Assembly (NCBI RefSeq): GCF_018333375.1
Contig: NZ_BORW01000036.1
Coordinates: 1 to 51,159 of the forward strand
DNA length: 51,159 bases
Source: Paenibacillus cookii
GTDB taxonomy: Bacteria; Bacillota; Bacilli; Paenibacillales; Paenibacillaceae
Reading direction: 5' to 3'
Position numbers and translations under genes: made by a program. The notes under the pieces are model-generated. The model was not told the origin of the DNA and searched no databases. It was given only the letters and a program-made list of their open reading frames with translations. This document shows, piece by piece, positions 41,506 to 49,813 of this stretch; position 1 is the stretch's first letter; every line of letters starts with the position of its first letter.

Positions 41506-42330
41506 ATGCGTCGCAAAAATGTCTGGCTTGATACTGCCGTCACGGCCTTGCTCGCGGTAGCAGCCTGTGTCATGCTGGTCCCCTATCTGTGGATGGTGCT
41601 TTCGTCGTTCAAGAGCAACATGGACATCATTTCGGGCTCAGGCGGCTTTTGGCCCAAGCATCCCAGCCTGGACGGCTATCGTACGGTGTTTGCGGACGCT
41701 CCCTTCGGCCTCTGGCTCTTGAACAGCGCCGTCACTTCGGTCATCATCACGGCCGCCACCCTGTTCACCAGCGCGCTTGCCGGATACGTATTCGCCAAAC
41801 ATCAGTTTCGCGGCAAACGGATTTGGTTTCTGCTGATCCTGGCTACGATGATGATTCCGTTCCAGGTCATCATGATTCCGACGTATTTGATTACGGCCAA
41901 GCTGGGGCTCGTCAACAATCTGGCCGCGATCGTTTTGCCGAATCTTGTCAGCTCTTACGGCGTGTTTCTGGCAAAGCAGTTTATCGAGGAGATTCCGAAC
42001 GACTTGCTCGAGGCTGCGAGAATCGATGGGGCAGGCGAACTGAAGCTGATGGTCCGCATCATCGCGCCGCTAATTTTTCCGATGTTGTCCGCACTGGGGA
42101 TCTTTACGTTCATGAATGCATGGAACAACTACTTATGGCCGCTCATCGTGCTGAACGATACCGAAAAAATGACGGTTCCGCTTGCGCTGGTCTATTTTAA
42201 CGGCACCCACGTCGTCAATTACAATGTCGTCATGTCGGCGGCCGTCTTAATCACGATTCCCGTCATCGTCGTGTTCCTGATTTTCCAAAAGCAGTTCGTT
42301 AAAGGTTTGACGATGACCGGCATGAAATAA
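41506..42330 (+). CDS. Sugar ABC transporter permease (MalG-like)
   Basis: A 274-residue permease with six helices. VPYLWMVLSSFKS at the N-terminus, the EAA loop LLEAARIDGAGELKLMVRIIAPL at about 168-190 and the C-terminal FQKQFVKGLTMTGMK are family marks. AAAGGAG precedes the ATG, 17 bases after the first permease. No ATPase gene lies in the operon. Confidence 0.93.
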   Translation: MRRKNVWLDTAVTALLAVAACVMLVPYLWMVLSSFKSNMDIISGSGGFWPKHPSLDGYRTVFADAPFGLWLLNSAVTSVIITAATLFTSALAGYVFAKHQFRGKRIWFLLILATMMIPFQVIMIPTYLITAKLGLVNNLAAIVLPNLVSSYGVFLAKQFIEEIPNDLLEAARIDGAGELKLMVRIIAPLIFPMLSALGIFTFMNAWNNYLWPLIVLNDTEKMTVPLALVYFNGTHVVNYNVVMSAAVLITIPVIVVFLIFQKQFVKGLTMTGMK

Positions 42331-42350
42331 ACAAAATGGAGAGAGAACTT

Positions 42351-43652
42351 ATGACAAAAATAACGATTATCGGCGCAGGCAGCGCTTTTACGCAAGAGAT
42401 TGCCGTGGATATTTTGAACATCGAAGGCGTGGAGGGCGGTACGATCGCGCTTGTCGACATCGATGCGGACCGGCTGGAAATTGCCCGGAAGCTCGTTCTC
42501 AAAATCATCGAAATGACCGGGAAACGATGGGACGTCATCGCCTCCGTCGACCGCAGAGAGGTGATCTCCGGATCCCGTTTTGTCATCAATCAGATCGAAG
42601 TCGGCGGACTGCAGACCGTTCGGTATGAATACGAAATTCCGTTGAAATACGGCGTGAATCAATGCATCGGCGATACGCTGGGCCCCGGCGGTTTGTTCAA
42701 AACGCTGCGAACGCTGCCGAGCTGGATGGACATCGTGCGGGATATCGAGGAGTTGTGCCCGGATTGTATCATTTTGAACTATACCAACCCGATGTCTGCC
42801 GTTACGCTGCTCACTTCCCGGATCACCGAGATCCCGGTCGTCGGCTTGTGCCACTCGATCCAGAATACATCGCGACAGCTTGCCAAATACGCCGGTGTTC
42901 CTTACGAAGAGATGCAGTGGAGAGCCGGGGGCATCAACCATATGTCCTGGTTCGTGGAGCTGACGCATCAAGGCAAAGATTTATATCCGGTGCTTCGCGA
43001 AAAAATCAAGGACCCCGATCTGCTGAAAAAAGATCCCGTGCGTTTTGACGCGATGAAGTACTTGGGGGCATTCGTCTCGGAATCAAGCGGACATTTCTCC
43101 GAATATATTCCGTATTACCGCAAACGGCAGGATTTGATCGACCAGCATTGCAGTTCCGGTTATAATGGAGCGACCGGTTTTTATGCCAATAACTGGCCGA
43201 TCTGGCGCAAGGAAAACGACGAGCAGATCTTGCAGAAGCTTGAAGGAAAGCTTCCGATCAGCCTGGAATCCAGCAATGAATATGCGGCGATCATCATCGA
43301 AGCGATGCTGAAGAACGAACCGAAAGTGATTTACGGCAACGTGCCGAACGAGGGGCTTATTCATAATTTGCCGCAAAACGGCGTCGTCGAGGTGGCATGC
43401 ATGATCGACCGGAACGGCATAAACCCTTGCCGGTTCGGCGAGCTGCCGGAGCATTTGGCCGCGCTTTGCCGCTCCAATATGGCATTCTTCGAGCTGGCCG
43501 TCGGCGCCGTGCTTGAAAACGATAAAGAAATGGCGCGGCATGCGCTTATGGTGGATCCGTTATCGGCCGCCGTATGTTCCCTTGAAGAAATCAGCGACAT
43601 GTTCGAAGAACTGTACGAAGCGGAGCGGGATTTCATCCCGGATTTGCGATGA
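42351..43652 (+). CDS. Glycoside hydrolase family 4 (alpha-galactosidase/alpha-glucosidase type)
   Basis: A 433-residue cytoplasmic GH4 enzyme, which uses NAD+ and a divalent metal and splits glycosides by an oxidation-elimination route. The Rossmann motif is ITIIGAGSAFTQ (G8-G10), and DID near residue 37 should hold the NAD ribose. Metal ligands C167 (GLCHSIQ) and H197 (GGINHMSWF) are present, as is NYTNPM. The sequence is closer in feel to the MelA alpha-galactosidase branch, but GH4 substrate cannot be fixed by eye. ATG 42351 has GGAGAGAG upstream; a second ATG five codons earlier overlaps that site. A LacI-like palindrome lies inside the gene at 43367-43377. Confidence 0.92.
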   Translation: MTKITIIGAGSAFTQEIAVDILNIEGVEGGTIALVDIDADRLEIARKLVLKIIEMTGKRWDVIASVDRREVISGSRFVINQIEVGGLQTVRYEYEIPLKYGVNQCIGDTLGPGGLFKTLRTLPSWMDIVRDIEELCPDCIILNYTNPMSAVTLLTSRITEIPVVGLCHSIQNTSRQLAKYAGVPYEEMQWRAGGINHMSWFVELTHQGKDLYPVLREKIKDPDLLKKDPVRFDAMKYLGAFVSESSGHFSEYIPYYRKRQDLIDQHCSSGYNGATGFYANNWPIWRKENDEQILQKLEGKLPISLESSNEYAAIIIEAMLKNEPKVIYGNVPNEGLIHNLPQNGVVEVACMIDRNGINPCRFGELPEHLAALCRSNMAFFELAVGAVLENDKEMARHALMVDPLSAAVCSLEEISDMFEELYEAERDFIPDLR

Positions 43653-44602
43653 GCGGAGCGGGAAATGGGGGGACCGCCCCTACTGTCGTCATCGTCGGTG
43701 AATTGAACGTGGATGTCATCGTTACGGGCAGCGACGTTATACCGGAATGGAACCGGGAGAAAATCGTCGACGGCTTTCGGGTCGTCCTCGGTTCTTCCTC
43801 GGCCATCACCGCCTGCGCTCTTGCCAGCCTCGGGGCGGACGTCAGGTTCGTCAGCGTCGTTGGCGACGACGATTTCGGGACGTTCTGCGTTTCGGAATTA
43901 AAGCGGATGGGAGTGGATACGGAACATGTCGTCCGTTTGCCCGGCGTGCAAACGGGCGTGACGATGTCCTTTTCGACGCCGTCGGACCGCGGCCTGCTTA
44001 CTTACCCGGGAAGCATCCCGCTGGTCGGGCCGGATCACATCCCGGAGTCGCTCCTGAAGGAAGCAAACCACCTTCACTTCGGTTCCTATTATCTGCAGGA
44101 CGCCATGAGGCCGCATTGGCCGCAACTGTTTCAGCGGGCGCAGCGCCGCGGCGTCAGCACTTCGTTCGACACGGGGTGGGACGTAAGGAATGCATGGGAT
44201 CGGGAAGGAATATGCGCGTTGTTGGCCCATACCGATTTGTTTATTCCGAGCGAGGAAGAGATTCTGCATATTTTCGAGGCAGCGTCTCTCGGCCAAGCGT
44301 TCGCGAAAATCCCTCCGACTACAGGCCGCATTGCCGTTAAGCAAGGGTCCAAAGGAGCTTCGCTGCGCGAACCGGACGGTTCGGTGATCCTTGCGGAGCC
44401 ATACCGCGTGTCGCCCGTCGATACGACGGGGGCGGGGGATTGCTTTAATGCCGGCATCATTTACGGATACTTGCATGGAAAAACGGCCAAACCGCTGCTC
44501 CGATATGCCAATGCGTGCGGCGCTTTGTCGACGCTCAGCGTGGGCGGCACCGGCTGCTTGCCGACGGCGGAGGGCGTCGCCCGTTTGCAGGAGGAAGGAT
44601 AG
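43649..44602 (+). CDS. PfkB-family carbohydrate kinase
   Basis: A 317-residue sugar kinase of the ribokinase/PfkB family. The N-terminal VVIVGELNVDVIV and GSSSAITACALASLGADVRFVSVVGDDDFG match PfkB signature 1, and DTTGAGDCFNAG with catalytic D264 is signature 2. It overlaps the GH4 gene by four bases, so it probably phosphorylates a sugar released by GH4. The sugar is not predictable. Confidence 0.93.
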   Translation: MSGAGNGGTAPTVVIVGELNVDVIVTGSDVIPEWNREKIVDGFRVVLGSSSAITACALASLGADVRFVSVVGDDDFGTFCVSELKRMGVDTEHVVRLPGVQTGVTMSFSTPSDRGLLTYPGSIPLVGPDHIPESLLKEANHLHFGSYYLQDAMRPHWPQLFQRAQRRGVSTSFDTGWDVRNAWDREGICALLAHTDLFIPSEEEILHIFEAASLGQAFAKIPPTTGRIAVKQGSKGASLREPDGSVILAEPYRVSPVDTTGAGDCFNAGIIYGYLHGKTAKPLLRYANACGALSTLSVGGTGCLPTAEGVARLQEEG

Positions 44603-44728
44603 TGTGCAGCTTTTATGATGCACTAATTTCGGTTTCATGGATATGAAATGAACTGCAGCCGATATAAAAAAGGAGCGGTTCTGCAAACTTGTTTTTAAAA
44701 AACTATATTGAAGGAGCTGACTGAAATC

Positions 44729-46261
44729 ATGTTGAAATTCGGTAAACGTATAATCATGGGTCTGAGTATTGCCGCCTTGGCGTTCTCTCTTGGGAATGCG
44801 GCACCATCCAAAGCTGCGGCGGATGGAGCCGAGTATTACGTATCTCCAAGCGGCAGCGATGCGAATGCAGGAACGCTGAGTTCTCCATGGAAAACGCTGC
44901 AGCACGCAGCCGACGTTGCCGAGCCCGGCAGCACGGTCTACGTCCGCGGCGGCGTGTATAACCAAAAGCTGAAAATCACCCGTTCCGGGTCCGCGGAGCA
45001 AGGCGCGATCACGTTTTCGAATTATGCGTCTGAGGTACCGATTATCGACGGCACCGGACTTTCGGTGAGCGGCAAGGAAGGAATCGTTGACCTGACCGAC
45101 GCCAATTACATCACGATCAACGGCTTTGAAATCCGGAATTATGCGACCGCCAAAAACGGCGTCATGCCGGTCGGCATCTATGTGCACGGCTCGGGCAGCT
45201 ACATAACCTTATCGAACAATAAGGTCCATGACATCAAAAATACCGCTACCCCGAAAGGGGAGGACTTGGAAGGCAGGGATGCGCACGGGATCGCCGTATA
45301 CGGCACGAAAGCGCCGGATTCCATCCACAACATTACGATCGACGGCAACGAGCTTTACGATCTCGTGCTCGGCTCCAGCGAATCGCTGGTGGTGAACGGC
45401 AACGTCGATACGTTCCATATTACGAACAATGTGATCCACGACAACGACAACATCGGGATCGATGTCATCGGATTTGAAGGCAAGTCCCCGAACGCCGCCT
45501 ACGACCAGGCGCGAAACGGACTTATCAAAGGCAACAGAATCTACAATATCACGTCCGCCGACAATCCGTCCTACGAGAAAGGCAGCACCGAAGCGGGCGG
45601 CATTTACGTCGATGGCGGCAAAGACAGCATCATCGAGCAGAACTACAGCTACAACAACGACATCGGCGTCGAAATCGCATCCGAACATGCCGGCAGGTCG
45701 ACCAGCAACATTACGGTGCGCAGCAATATGATTTACCAAAATCGCTTGACCGGCATTGCCATGGGCGGATATGACACGGAACGCGGCTCCACCAAGAATT
45801 GCAACATCGTCAACAATACGCTTTATAAAAACGATTCCTTGGGCGAAGGAAACGGCCAACTATACGTTCAGTACGATACGGAAAACAACGTTATCAAAAA
45901 CAACATCATGGTGGCCAGCTCCTCCGATGTCCTCATCTATAACGAGTACACGAAAAATACGGGGAATATCGTCGATTATAACCTTTACTTCGCGCCAGGG
46001 GGCAGTTCCGACGCATCGTGGACATGGAAAAACAAAGAGTACACCGGCTTCTCGGCGTATAAATCCAAAACAGGCAACGACGCGCACTCCATTTTTGCCG
46101 ATCCGAAGTTCCTGAACGTTTCGAATAACGATTTTCACCTTCAGCCTACGTCGCCGGCGATCGATGCCGGCTCGACGGATACGGCCATCATTGGGGAATA
46201 TGATATCGACGGCCAAGCCAGAGTGCAAGGTTCAGCCGTGAATATCGGGGCGGATGAATAG
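44729..46261 (+). CDS. Secreted right-handed beta-helix protein (PL9/DUF1565-like)
   Basis: A 510-residue secreted protein. The signal peptide (about 1-30) ends near SKAAA. It starts with EYYVSPSGSDANAGTLSSPWKTLQHAADVAEPGSTVYVRGGVYNQ, the DUF1565-type opening of many beta-helix polysaccharide lyases, and continues with repeats of the form I-x-x-N-x-I-x-D (NKVHDI, NELYDL, NVIHDN, NRIYNI, NMIYQN). The C-terminus DFHLQPTSPAIDAGSTDTA is the choice-of-anchor-like ending often seen. A PL9-type lyase activity is possible, but no catalytic Lys was fixed. ATG 44729 is preferred over a TTG at 44708 because it opens the signal peptide. Its place after GH4 and PfkB suggests the same polysaccharide pathway. 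Confidence 0.8.
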   Translation: MLKFGKRIIMGLSIAALAFSLGNAAPSKAAADGAEYYVSPSGSDANAGTLSSPWKTLQHAADVAEPGSTVYVRGGVYNQKLKITRSGSAEQGAITFSNYASEVPIIDGTGLSVSGKEGIVDLTDANYITINGFEIRNYATAKNGVMPVGIYVHGSGSYITLSNNKVHDIKNTATPKGEDLEGRDAHGIAVYGTKAPDSIHNITIDGNELYDLVLGSSESLVVNGNVDTFHITNNVIHDNDNIGIDVIGFEGKSPNAAYDQARNGLIKGNRIYNITSADNPSYEKGSTEAGGIYVDGGKDSIIEQNYSYNNDIGVEIASEHAGRSTSNITVRSNMIYQNRLTGIAMGGYDTERGSTKNCNIVNNTLYKNDSLGEGNGQLYVQYDTENNVIKNNIMVASSSDVLIYNEYTKNTGNIVDYNLYFAPGGSSDASWTWKNKEYTGFSAYKSKTGNDAHSIFADPKFLNVSNNDFHLQPTSPAIDAGSTDTAIIGEYDIDGQARVQGSAVNIGADE

Positions 46262-46323
46262 GGATAGATCGCATATTTTCTAATTGCGATTGCGGCCCCA
46301 TTCGGCTCAAGACGACTTGCGTC

Positions 46324-46361
46324 GAACCTTTATGCTCATTGAGCATAAAGGTTCTTTTTTT
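46324..46361 (+). terminator. Terminator after the beta-helix gene
   Basis: GAACCTTTATGCTC (46324-46337) and its exact complement (46341-46354) form a 14-bp stem with a three-base loop, followed by T to 46361. Confidence 0.92.
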
Positions 46362-46495
46362 GCGTGGATGAAACGCGCTTTGTTAGATCCCGCCTTGAAC
46401 TCTTTGTTATTTTGTATTATGTTTGCTTGGACATTCCGTAATAAATAGGCGTGGCGCAAACCCCAACAATCGAGAACGAAGGGAGAACGTTTAAT

Positions 46496-46750
46496 TTGGT
46501 CATCAAAATTTCCAGGGAACAAAAAGCGGCTATTGCCGGTAAAGTGCAGGCCTACTTCGAGGGGGAGCGTTCCGAAAGCATCGGGCAGCTGGCAGCGGAA
46601 CAGATCATCGATTTTATGATCGGCGAGCTTGGACCGTTCATATATAATCAGGGCATCGCGGATGCCCGGGCCATGATTGCCGAGAAAATGGCTCAAATCG
46701 ACGACGAGCTGTATGCGCTCGAGAAGCCGGTCATGCATCGGAGAAGCTAG
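46496..46750 (+). CDS. DUF2164 family protein
   Basis: An 84-residue cytoplasmic protein of the DUF2164 family, recognised from ISREQKAAIAGKVQAYFEGERSESIGQLAAEQIIDFMIGELGPFIYNQGIADARAMIAEKMAQIDDELYALEKP. Function is unknown. The frame is open from GTG 46451, but AAGGGAG at about 46480 and the family length favour TTG 46496. It stands alone between a terminator and the erm promoter. Confidence 0.8.
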   Translation: MVIKISREQKAAIAGKVQAYFEGERSESIGQLAAEQIIDFMIGELGPFIYNQGIADARAMIAEKMAQIDDELYALEKPVMHRRS

Positions 46751-46843
46751 AAGCTGCACGTTGCCGGAACATTTTTGTGATCCTGAAACGCTGCAAGCAG
46801 GCGGCCGCCGATCGTTCGGATAAAATGGGACCGGTCGGTTCGG

Positions 46844-46872
46844 TTGACTTTATCCGCCGATGAAATTATGAT
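46844..46872 (+). promoter_or_regulatory. Sigma-A promoter of the erm leader
   Basis: TTGACT (46844-46849) and TATGAT (46867-46872) are spaced by 17 bases. The expected transcript starts near 46879, about 40 bases before the leader peptide. Confidence 0.7.
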
Positions 46873-46918
46873 GTAGTGGTTGTACTTTGTCCATCAAACT
46901 AAGGAGGGTTGTTGAATT

Positions 46919-46957
46919 ATGGGTGTAATTAATCGTTCCCGTGCTTTGAACAAGTAA
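46919..46957 (+). CDS. Erm leader peptide (12 residues)
   Basis: ATG at 46919 has a perfect AAGGAGGG at 46901-46908 and encodes MGVINRSRALNK. Such short peptides ahead of erm genes stall ribosomes that carry a macrolide and switch on methylase expression. This one has an Arg-Ser-Arg core, reminiscent of the RLR class used by ErmD-like leaders but not identical. A promoter is upstream and about 340 bases of structured leader follow. Confidence 0.7.
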   Translation: MGVINRSRALNK

Positions 46958-46974
46958 TTAAATACGTTCAAAGG

Positions 46975-47205
46975 CTCTGTTTTTCGCTTACAGAGTAAAC
47001 GGGATTCGTCTGCCCATTTTTAACGATCTTCATTTTTCATATGTTGTTCATGCGTTGAAGAAAGACGGGATATCCTTGTCTTTCTTTTTGTTTTTTTGTC
47101 GTGTTAAAGATGCTGCTTCTTCCTGAAACGAAGACGGCTTTTCTTTGTCATCTTGTTTTTTTAGGAGCGTTGAGATCTTTTTGACCCCAATGCGATCCCG
47201 TTTAC
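46975..47205 (+). promoter_or_regulatory. Structured erm leader RNA
   Basis: CTCTG (46975-46979) pairs with CAGAG (46991-46995). The next 11 bases, GTAAACGGGAT (46995-47005), are exactly complementary to ATCCCGTTTAC at 47195-47205, so the whole leader could close into a long-range stem. Two terminator-like hairpins lie within or just beyond it. The leader between peptide and erm is T-rich and encodes nothing else. Confidence 0.5.
47058..47097 (+). terminator. Attenuator hairpin 1 in the erm leader
   Basis: AAGAAAGAC (47058-47066) pairs with GTCTTTCTT (47078-47086), followed by a T-rich tract to 47097. It has the form of an intrinsic terminator inside the leader, as in the transcription attenuation known for ErmK. 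A second T7 run follows at about 47154-47160 behind a weaker stem. Confidence 0.6.
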
Positions 47206-47208
47206 CGT

Positions 47209-47240
47209 AAGCCGCGAGACGTCCGTGTCAGCGGCTTTTT
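47209..47240 (+). terminator. Attenuator hairpin 2 in the erm leader
   Basis: AAGCCGC (47209-47215) pairs with GCGGCTT (47231-47237), followed by TTTGTG, only 55 bases before the erm start. It overlaps the region next to the long-range pairing arm, so the two folds may exclude each other. Confidence 0.6.
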
Positions 47241-47294
47241 GTGTTGCGATCAGAGCCGGCGGCGAATTCGTTCAGCGAAGGGATCGTGAAAACA

Positions 47295-48143
47295 ATGACG
47301 AAAAGAAAAATGAACAAGTATGCGGAACATAGAACATGGCCATCAGAAGCTCCGAATTTCAGCGGGCAGCATTTCATTCACAACAAGCGTTTGTTAAAGG
47401 AACTGGTACGTCTGGCTCAACTTTCCGACGATGATTTCGTGTTGGAATTGGGCGCCGGGAAGGGGGCCATCACCACCGTGTTAAGCGAGCAAGCAGGGAA
47501 AGTGATCGCCGTGGAATACGATCCGAAGCTGGCAAACAAGCTGGAACAGCTTCGAATGCGGAACGTAAAGGTGGTCCGGCAGGATATATTGCGCGTCCCG
47601 CTGCCTAAATTGCCGTTTGTCGTCGTTTCCAACATACCTTTCGCCATCACGACAAGCATTATGAAGATGCTCTTCGACAATCCCAAAAATCAGGTCCAAA
47701 GGGCGGTTATCATCATGGAGAAGGGGGCGGCGAAACGGTTTGCTTCCAGTCATGTCAAAGATCCATATGTGGCCGCGTGGAAAATGTTCTTTGACATCCG
47801 TTACGTTAAAGGGGTTTCAAGAGAAAATTTCTCTCCTCCCCCGAAAGTGGACTGTGCCATCATAACGGTTAGCCGGAAGAAGGTGCCCATGGTTCCAATA
47901 AAAGATTTTTCCGTTTTTCGGGGGTTGGCCGATTACATGCTTAAAAAACCTCAATTACCGGTGGATTGGGCTTTGAGAGGGATTTTTACGCCGCCGCAAA
48001 TCAAAAATATAAAGCGCAATCTCGGCATAAAACAGGAGGCTCCCGTCGCATCCTTATCCGAGCCGCAATGGGCGGGCATTTTCGAGGCCATGATCAAACA
48101 TGCGCCAAGATTCAGATGGCCGAAGGTTCAAAAGGCAAAATAG
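47295..48143 (+). CDS. erm: 23S rRNA (adenine-N6)-methyltransferase, ErmD-like
   Basis: A 282-residue Erm methyltransferase, which dimethylates A2058 of 23S rRNA and gives macrolide-lincosamide-streptogramin B resistance. The SAM-binding motif I is LELGAGKGAITTVL (E51 onward), motif IV is SNIPF (N113-F116), and the NFSGQHFIHNKRL opening and FSPPPKVDCAIITVSRKK segment are typical. The pattern RGIFTPPQIKNIKRNLGI fits the ErmD/ErmK/Erm(34) group of Bacillus-like hosts. ATG 47295 opens the usual basic N-terminus and has AAGGGAT upstream; the frame is open from 47241. Base use is like the neighbourhood, so it may be an intrinsic chromosomal gene. Expression is probably inducible through the leader. 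Confidence 0.93.
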   Translation: MTKRKMNKYAEHRTWPSEAPNFSGQHFIHNKRLLKELVRLAQLSDDDFVLELGAGKGAITTVLSEQAGKVIAVEYDPKLANKLEQLRMRNVKVVRQDILRVPLPKLPFVVVSNIPFAITTSIMKMLFDNPKNQVQRAVIIMEKGAAKRFASSHVKDPYVAAWKMFFDIRYVKGVSRENFSPPPKVDCAIITVSRKKVPMVPIKDFSVFRGLADYMLKKPQLPVDWALRGIFTPPQIKNIKRNLGIKQEAPVASLSEPQWAGIFEAMIKHAPRFRWPKVQKAK

Positions 48144-48331
48144 GAACGGTACCATACCGATTCGGCGGCAAGCTGCTGCGTTTTGTATTCTGGATAAAGT
48201 AGTAATGAGTGAGGGCTTAGGGATCAATACATTCGGCCATTGTTTTTACGGTCCTTTTTTTGGGTAAAAACTACCTGACGCAGCATTGGTCAGCAGGCTG
48301 CAAGTTTTACGTGGAAGGTAGGTCGATCGAT

Positions 48332-48664
48332 ATGATGTCCCATGAGCAAATTCAGCAATGTATGGATTCGTGTCTGCAATGCATGGTCGCCTGCAGCATC
48401 TGTTATGATGCCTGCCTGAAAGAAAACGACATCGGCATGATGAGGGATTGCATCCGTTTGGACCGCGAGTGCGCGGATGTGTGCGAGTTGGCGGCCAAAT
48501 CCATTTCCCAGGGCAGTCCCTTCGTAAGGGAAATATGCGCATTATGCGCCAACGTTTGCGAAGCATGCGGGAAAGAGTGCGGAAAACATATGCATGAGCA
48601 TTGCAAACGATGCGCGGAAGCGTGTTTTGCTTGCGCTAAGGCATGCCGGAATATGGCGGCTTAA
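48332..48664 (+). CDS. Four-helix bundle copper-binding protein (Csp/DUF326-like)
   Basis: A 110-residue protein with 19 Cys in the CxxC and CxxxC spacing of the copper-storage (Csp3-like) family: QQCMDSCLQCMVACSICYDAC in the first helix and EICALCANVCEACGKECGKHMHEHCKRCAEACFACAKAC in the last two. Such proteins store many Cu(I) ions inside a four-helix bundle; no signal peptide is present, so it is cytosolic. ATG 48332 (followed by a second ATG) fits the family start with GGAAGGTAGG upstream; an upstream TTG at 48260 would add 24 unusual residues. It stands downstream of erm, with no evident link. Confidence 0.9.
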   Translation: MMSHEQIQQCMDSCLQCMVACSICYDACLKENDIGMMRDCIRLDRECADVCELAAKSISQGSPFVREICALCANVCEACGKECGKHMHEHCKRCAEACFACAKACRNMAA

Positions 48665-48830
48665 CGGGCAGGAAGAAAGCGAGATCGGCTTGGCAGCGCA
48701 GCGCTCCATGGTTACGAAATAGTGTTTATATGACATGAAAGTGCGTACTTCGCAAAGCGGCGTTTTCGTTGCACAATGGGAGCATATCAAGAACAGCCAA
48801 AAAGGAGCCGAGTTGCCACGCATCACCCGT

Positions 48831-49329
48831 CTGTCCACCAAGAACGAAAAGTCGCGCTGGCCGTTGGCGCCAACGGCGTCAGCGGCCGCTCCGGGCTTGC
48901 GGCATATTAGTTTGATGCAGGGATACAAAGTGTACGGAGCGCATTTGGGTCCGTTCAAAACCCCGGCGCGGGAGACGGACGCCGGCCATATGCCGCCCGA
49001 GTTTAGCGCGGATCAGCAAAATTACCCAGGCCGAAAATCGCCGGTTACTTCGGTCTCGAGACGTTCCCCCGCTGCAGATGTCGCTGGAAGTCATCATGGC
49101 GGACAAAAAACCGCTGTGGAATGAAATGGTGAAGAAATACGGACTTGAGCCGCATTCTTATCAGAAGGTGTCCTCCTAGCGGTTTGGCGACTGCGTTTTT
49201 TCCTGGGACTATGACTTTTTCGCCGACGGCTCCAAAGCCCGCCGTTTCGGCTTTCATGAATTCGTGGATAAGGAAGAGATTTTTATGGGCATTTTTGACG
49301 AATTGCGCTGTCTTAAAGTCATACCCTAA
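48831..49329 (+). pseudogene. PRISE-like short-chain dehydrogenase, decayed
   Basis: Pieces of a PRISE-like SDR (iridoid synthase / progesterone 5-beta-reductase type) can be read across frames. The start codon appears as CTG (48831). One lost A near 48846-48850 shifts the frame before VALAVGANGVSGRSGL, the Rossmann motif. A large deletion near 48892 joins this to RHISLMQGYKVYGAHLGPFK. Another deletion follows EFSADQQNY near 49020. Then KIAGYFGLETF and PPLQMSLEVIMADKKPLW appear in different frames, and TAG at 49177-49179 replaces an expected Trp in the otherwise clean tail (FGDCVFSWDYDFFADGSKARRFGFHEFVD). A full gene would be near 350 codons; only about half is left. Confidence 0.8.
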
Positions 49330-49346
49330 CGGCAGGGCGTAACAAA

Positions 49347-49386
49347 AAAGGCTGTTCCCAAGCTGGCTTCAACGGGAACGGCCTTT
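49347..49386. terminator. Bidirectional terminator between the two decayed genes
   Basis: AAAGGC plus GTTCCC (49347-49359) pair with GGGAAC plus GCCTTT (49374-49386). The stem overlaps the stop of the HxlR-type pseudogene on the minus strand. Confidence 0.7.
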
Positions 49387-49753
49387 ATGCGTTTTTACCG
49401 GGAGGCTTCGAGCTCGCGGCTTTGCCGTCGTATTTTTGTTCGATATGGGTGTCACCCCATCGGCACATCATGTACAGGATCTCTTTGAGCGTCCAACCGT
49501 AATCGGTTAGCTCGTATTCGACTTTGGGCAGCACCTCGTTATAGACGATGCGGGATATCACGCCTTCGTCCTCCAATTCCCGAAGATGCTGCGTCAGCGT
49601 TTTTTGGGTGATGGACGGAATCAATTTCATGAGCTCGTTATTGCGCTTTTTTCCGACTGTCAGATGAAAAAGGATCACTGGTTTCCACTTGCCGCCGATC
49701 ACCTCAAGCGTTGCTTACACTGCCGTATTGAACACTTTTACGGGTTCTTCCAT
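49385..49753 (-). pseudogene. HxlR-family regulator with an early nonsense codon
   Basis: From ATG 49753 (with GGGAGGCG upstream) the frame reads MEEPVKVFNTAV, then TAA at 49717-49715, then ATLEVIGGKWKPVILFHLTVGKKRNNELMKLIPSITQKTLTQHLRELEDEGVISR, a typical HxlR winged helix. The stop is codon 13; Glu (GAA) is the expected residue, so one base change would explain it. A GTG at 49702 could restart translation, but has no ribosome site and would lose part of helix 1. It is convergent with a decayed SDR, a pairing common when HxlR controls an oxidoreductase. Confidence 0.8.
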
Positions 49754-49813
49754 ACTTAACGCCTCCCACTCGATCGGAGCATGATAAATCCAATATAGCA
49801 TGAAAAAAACTTT

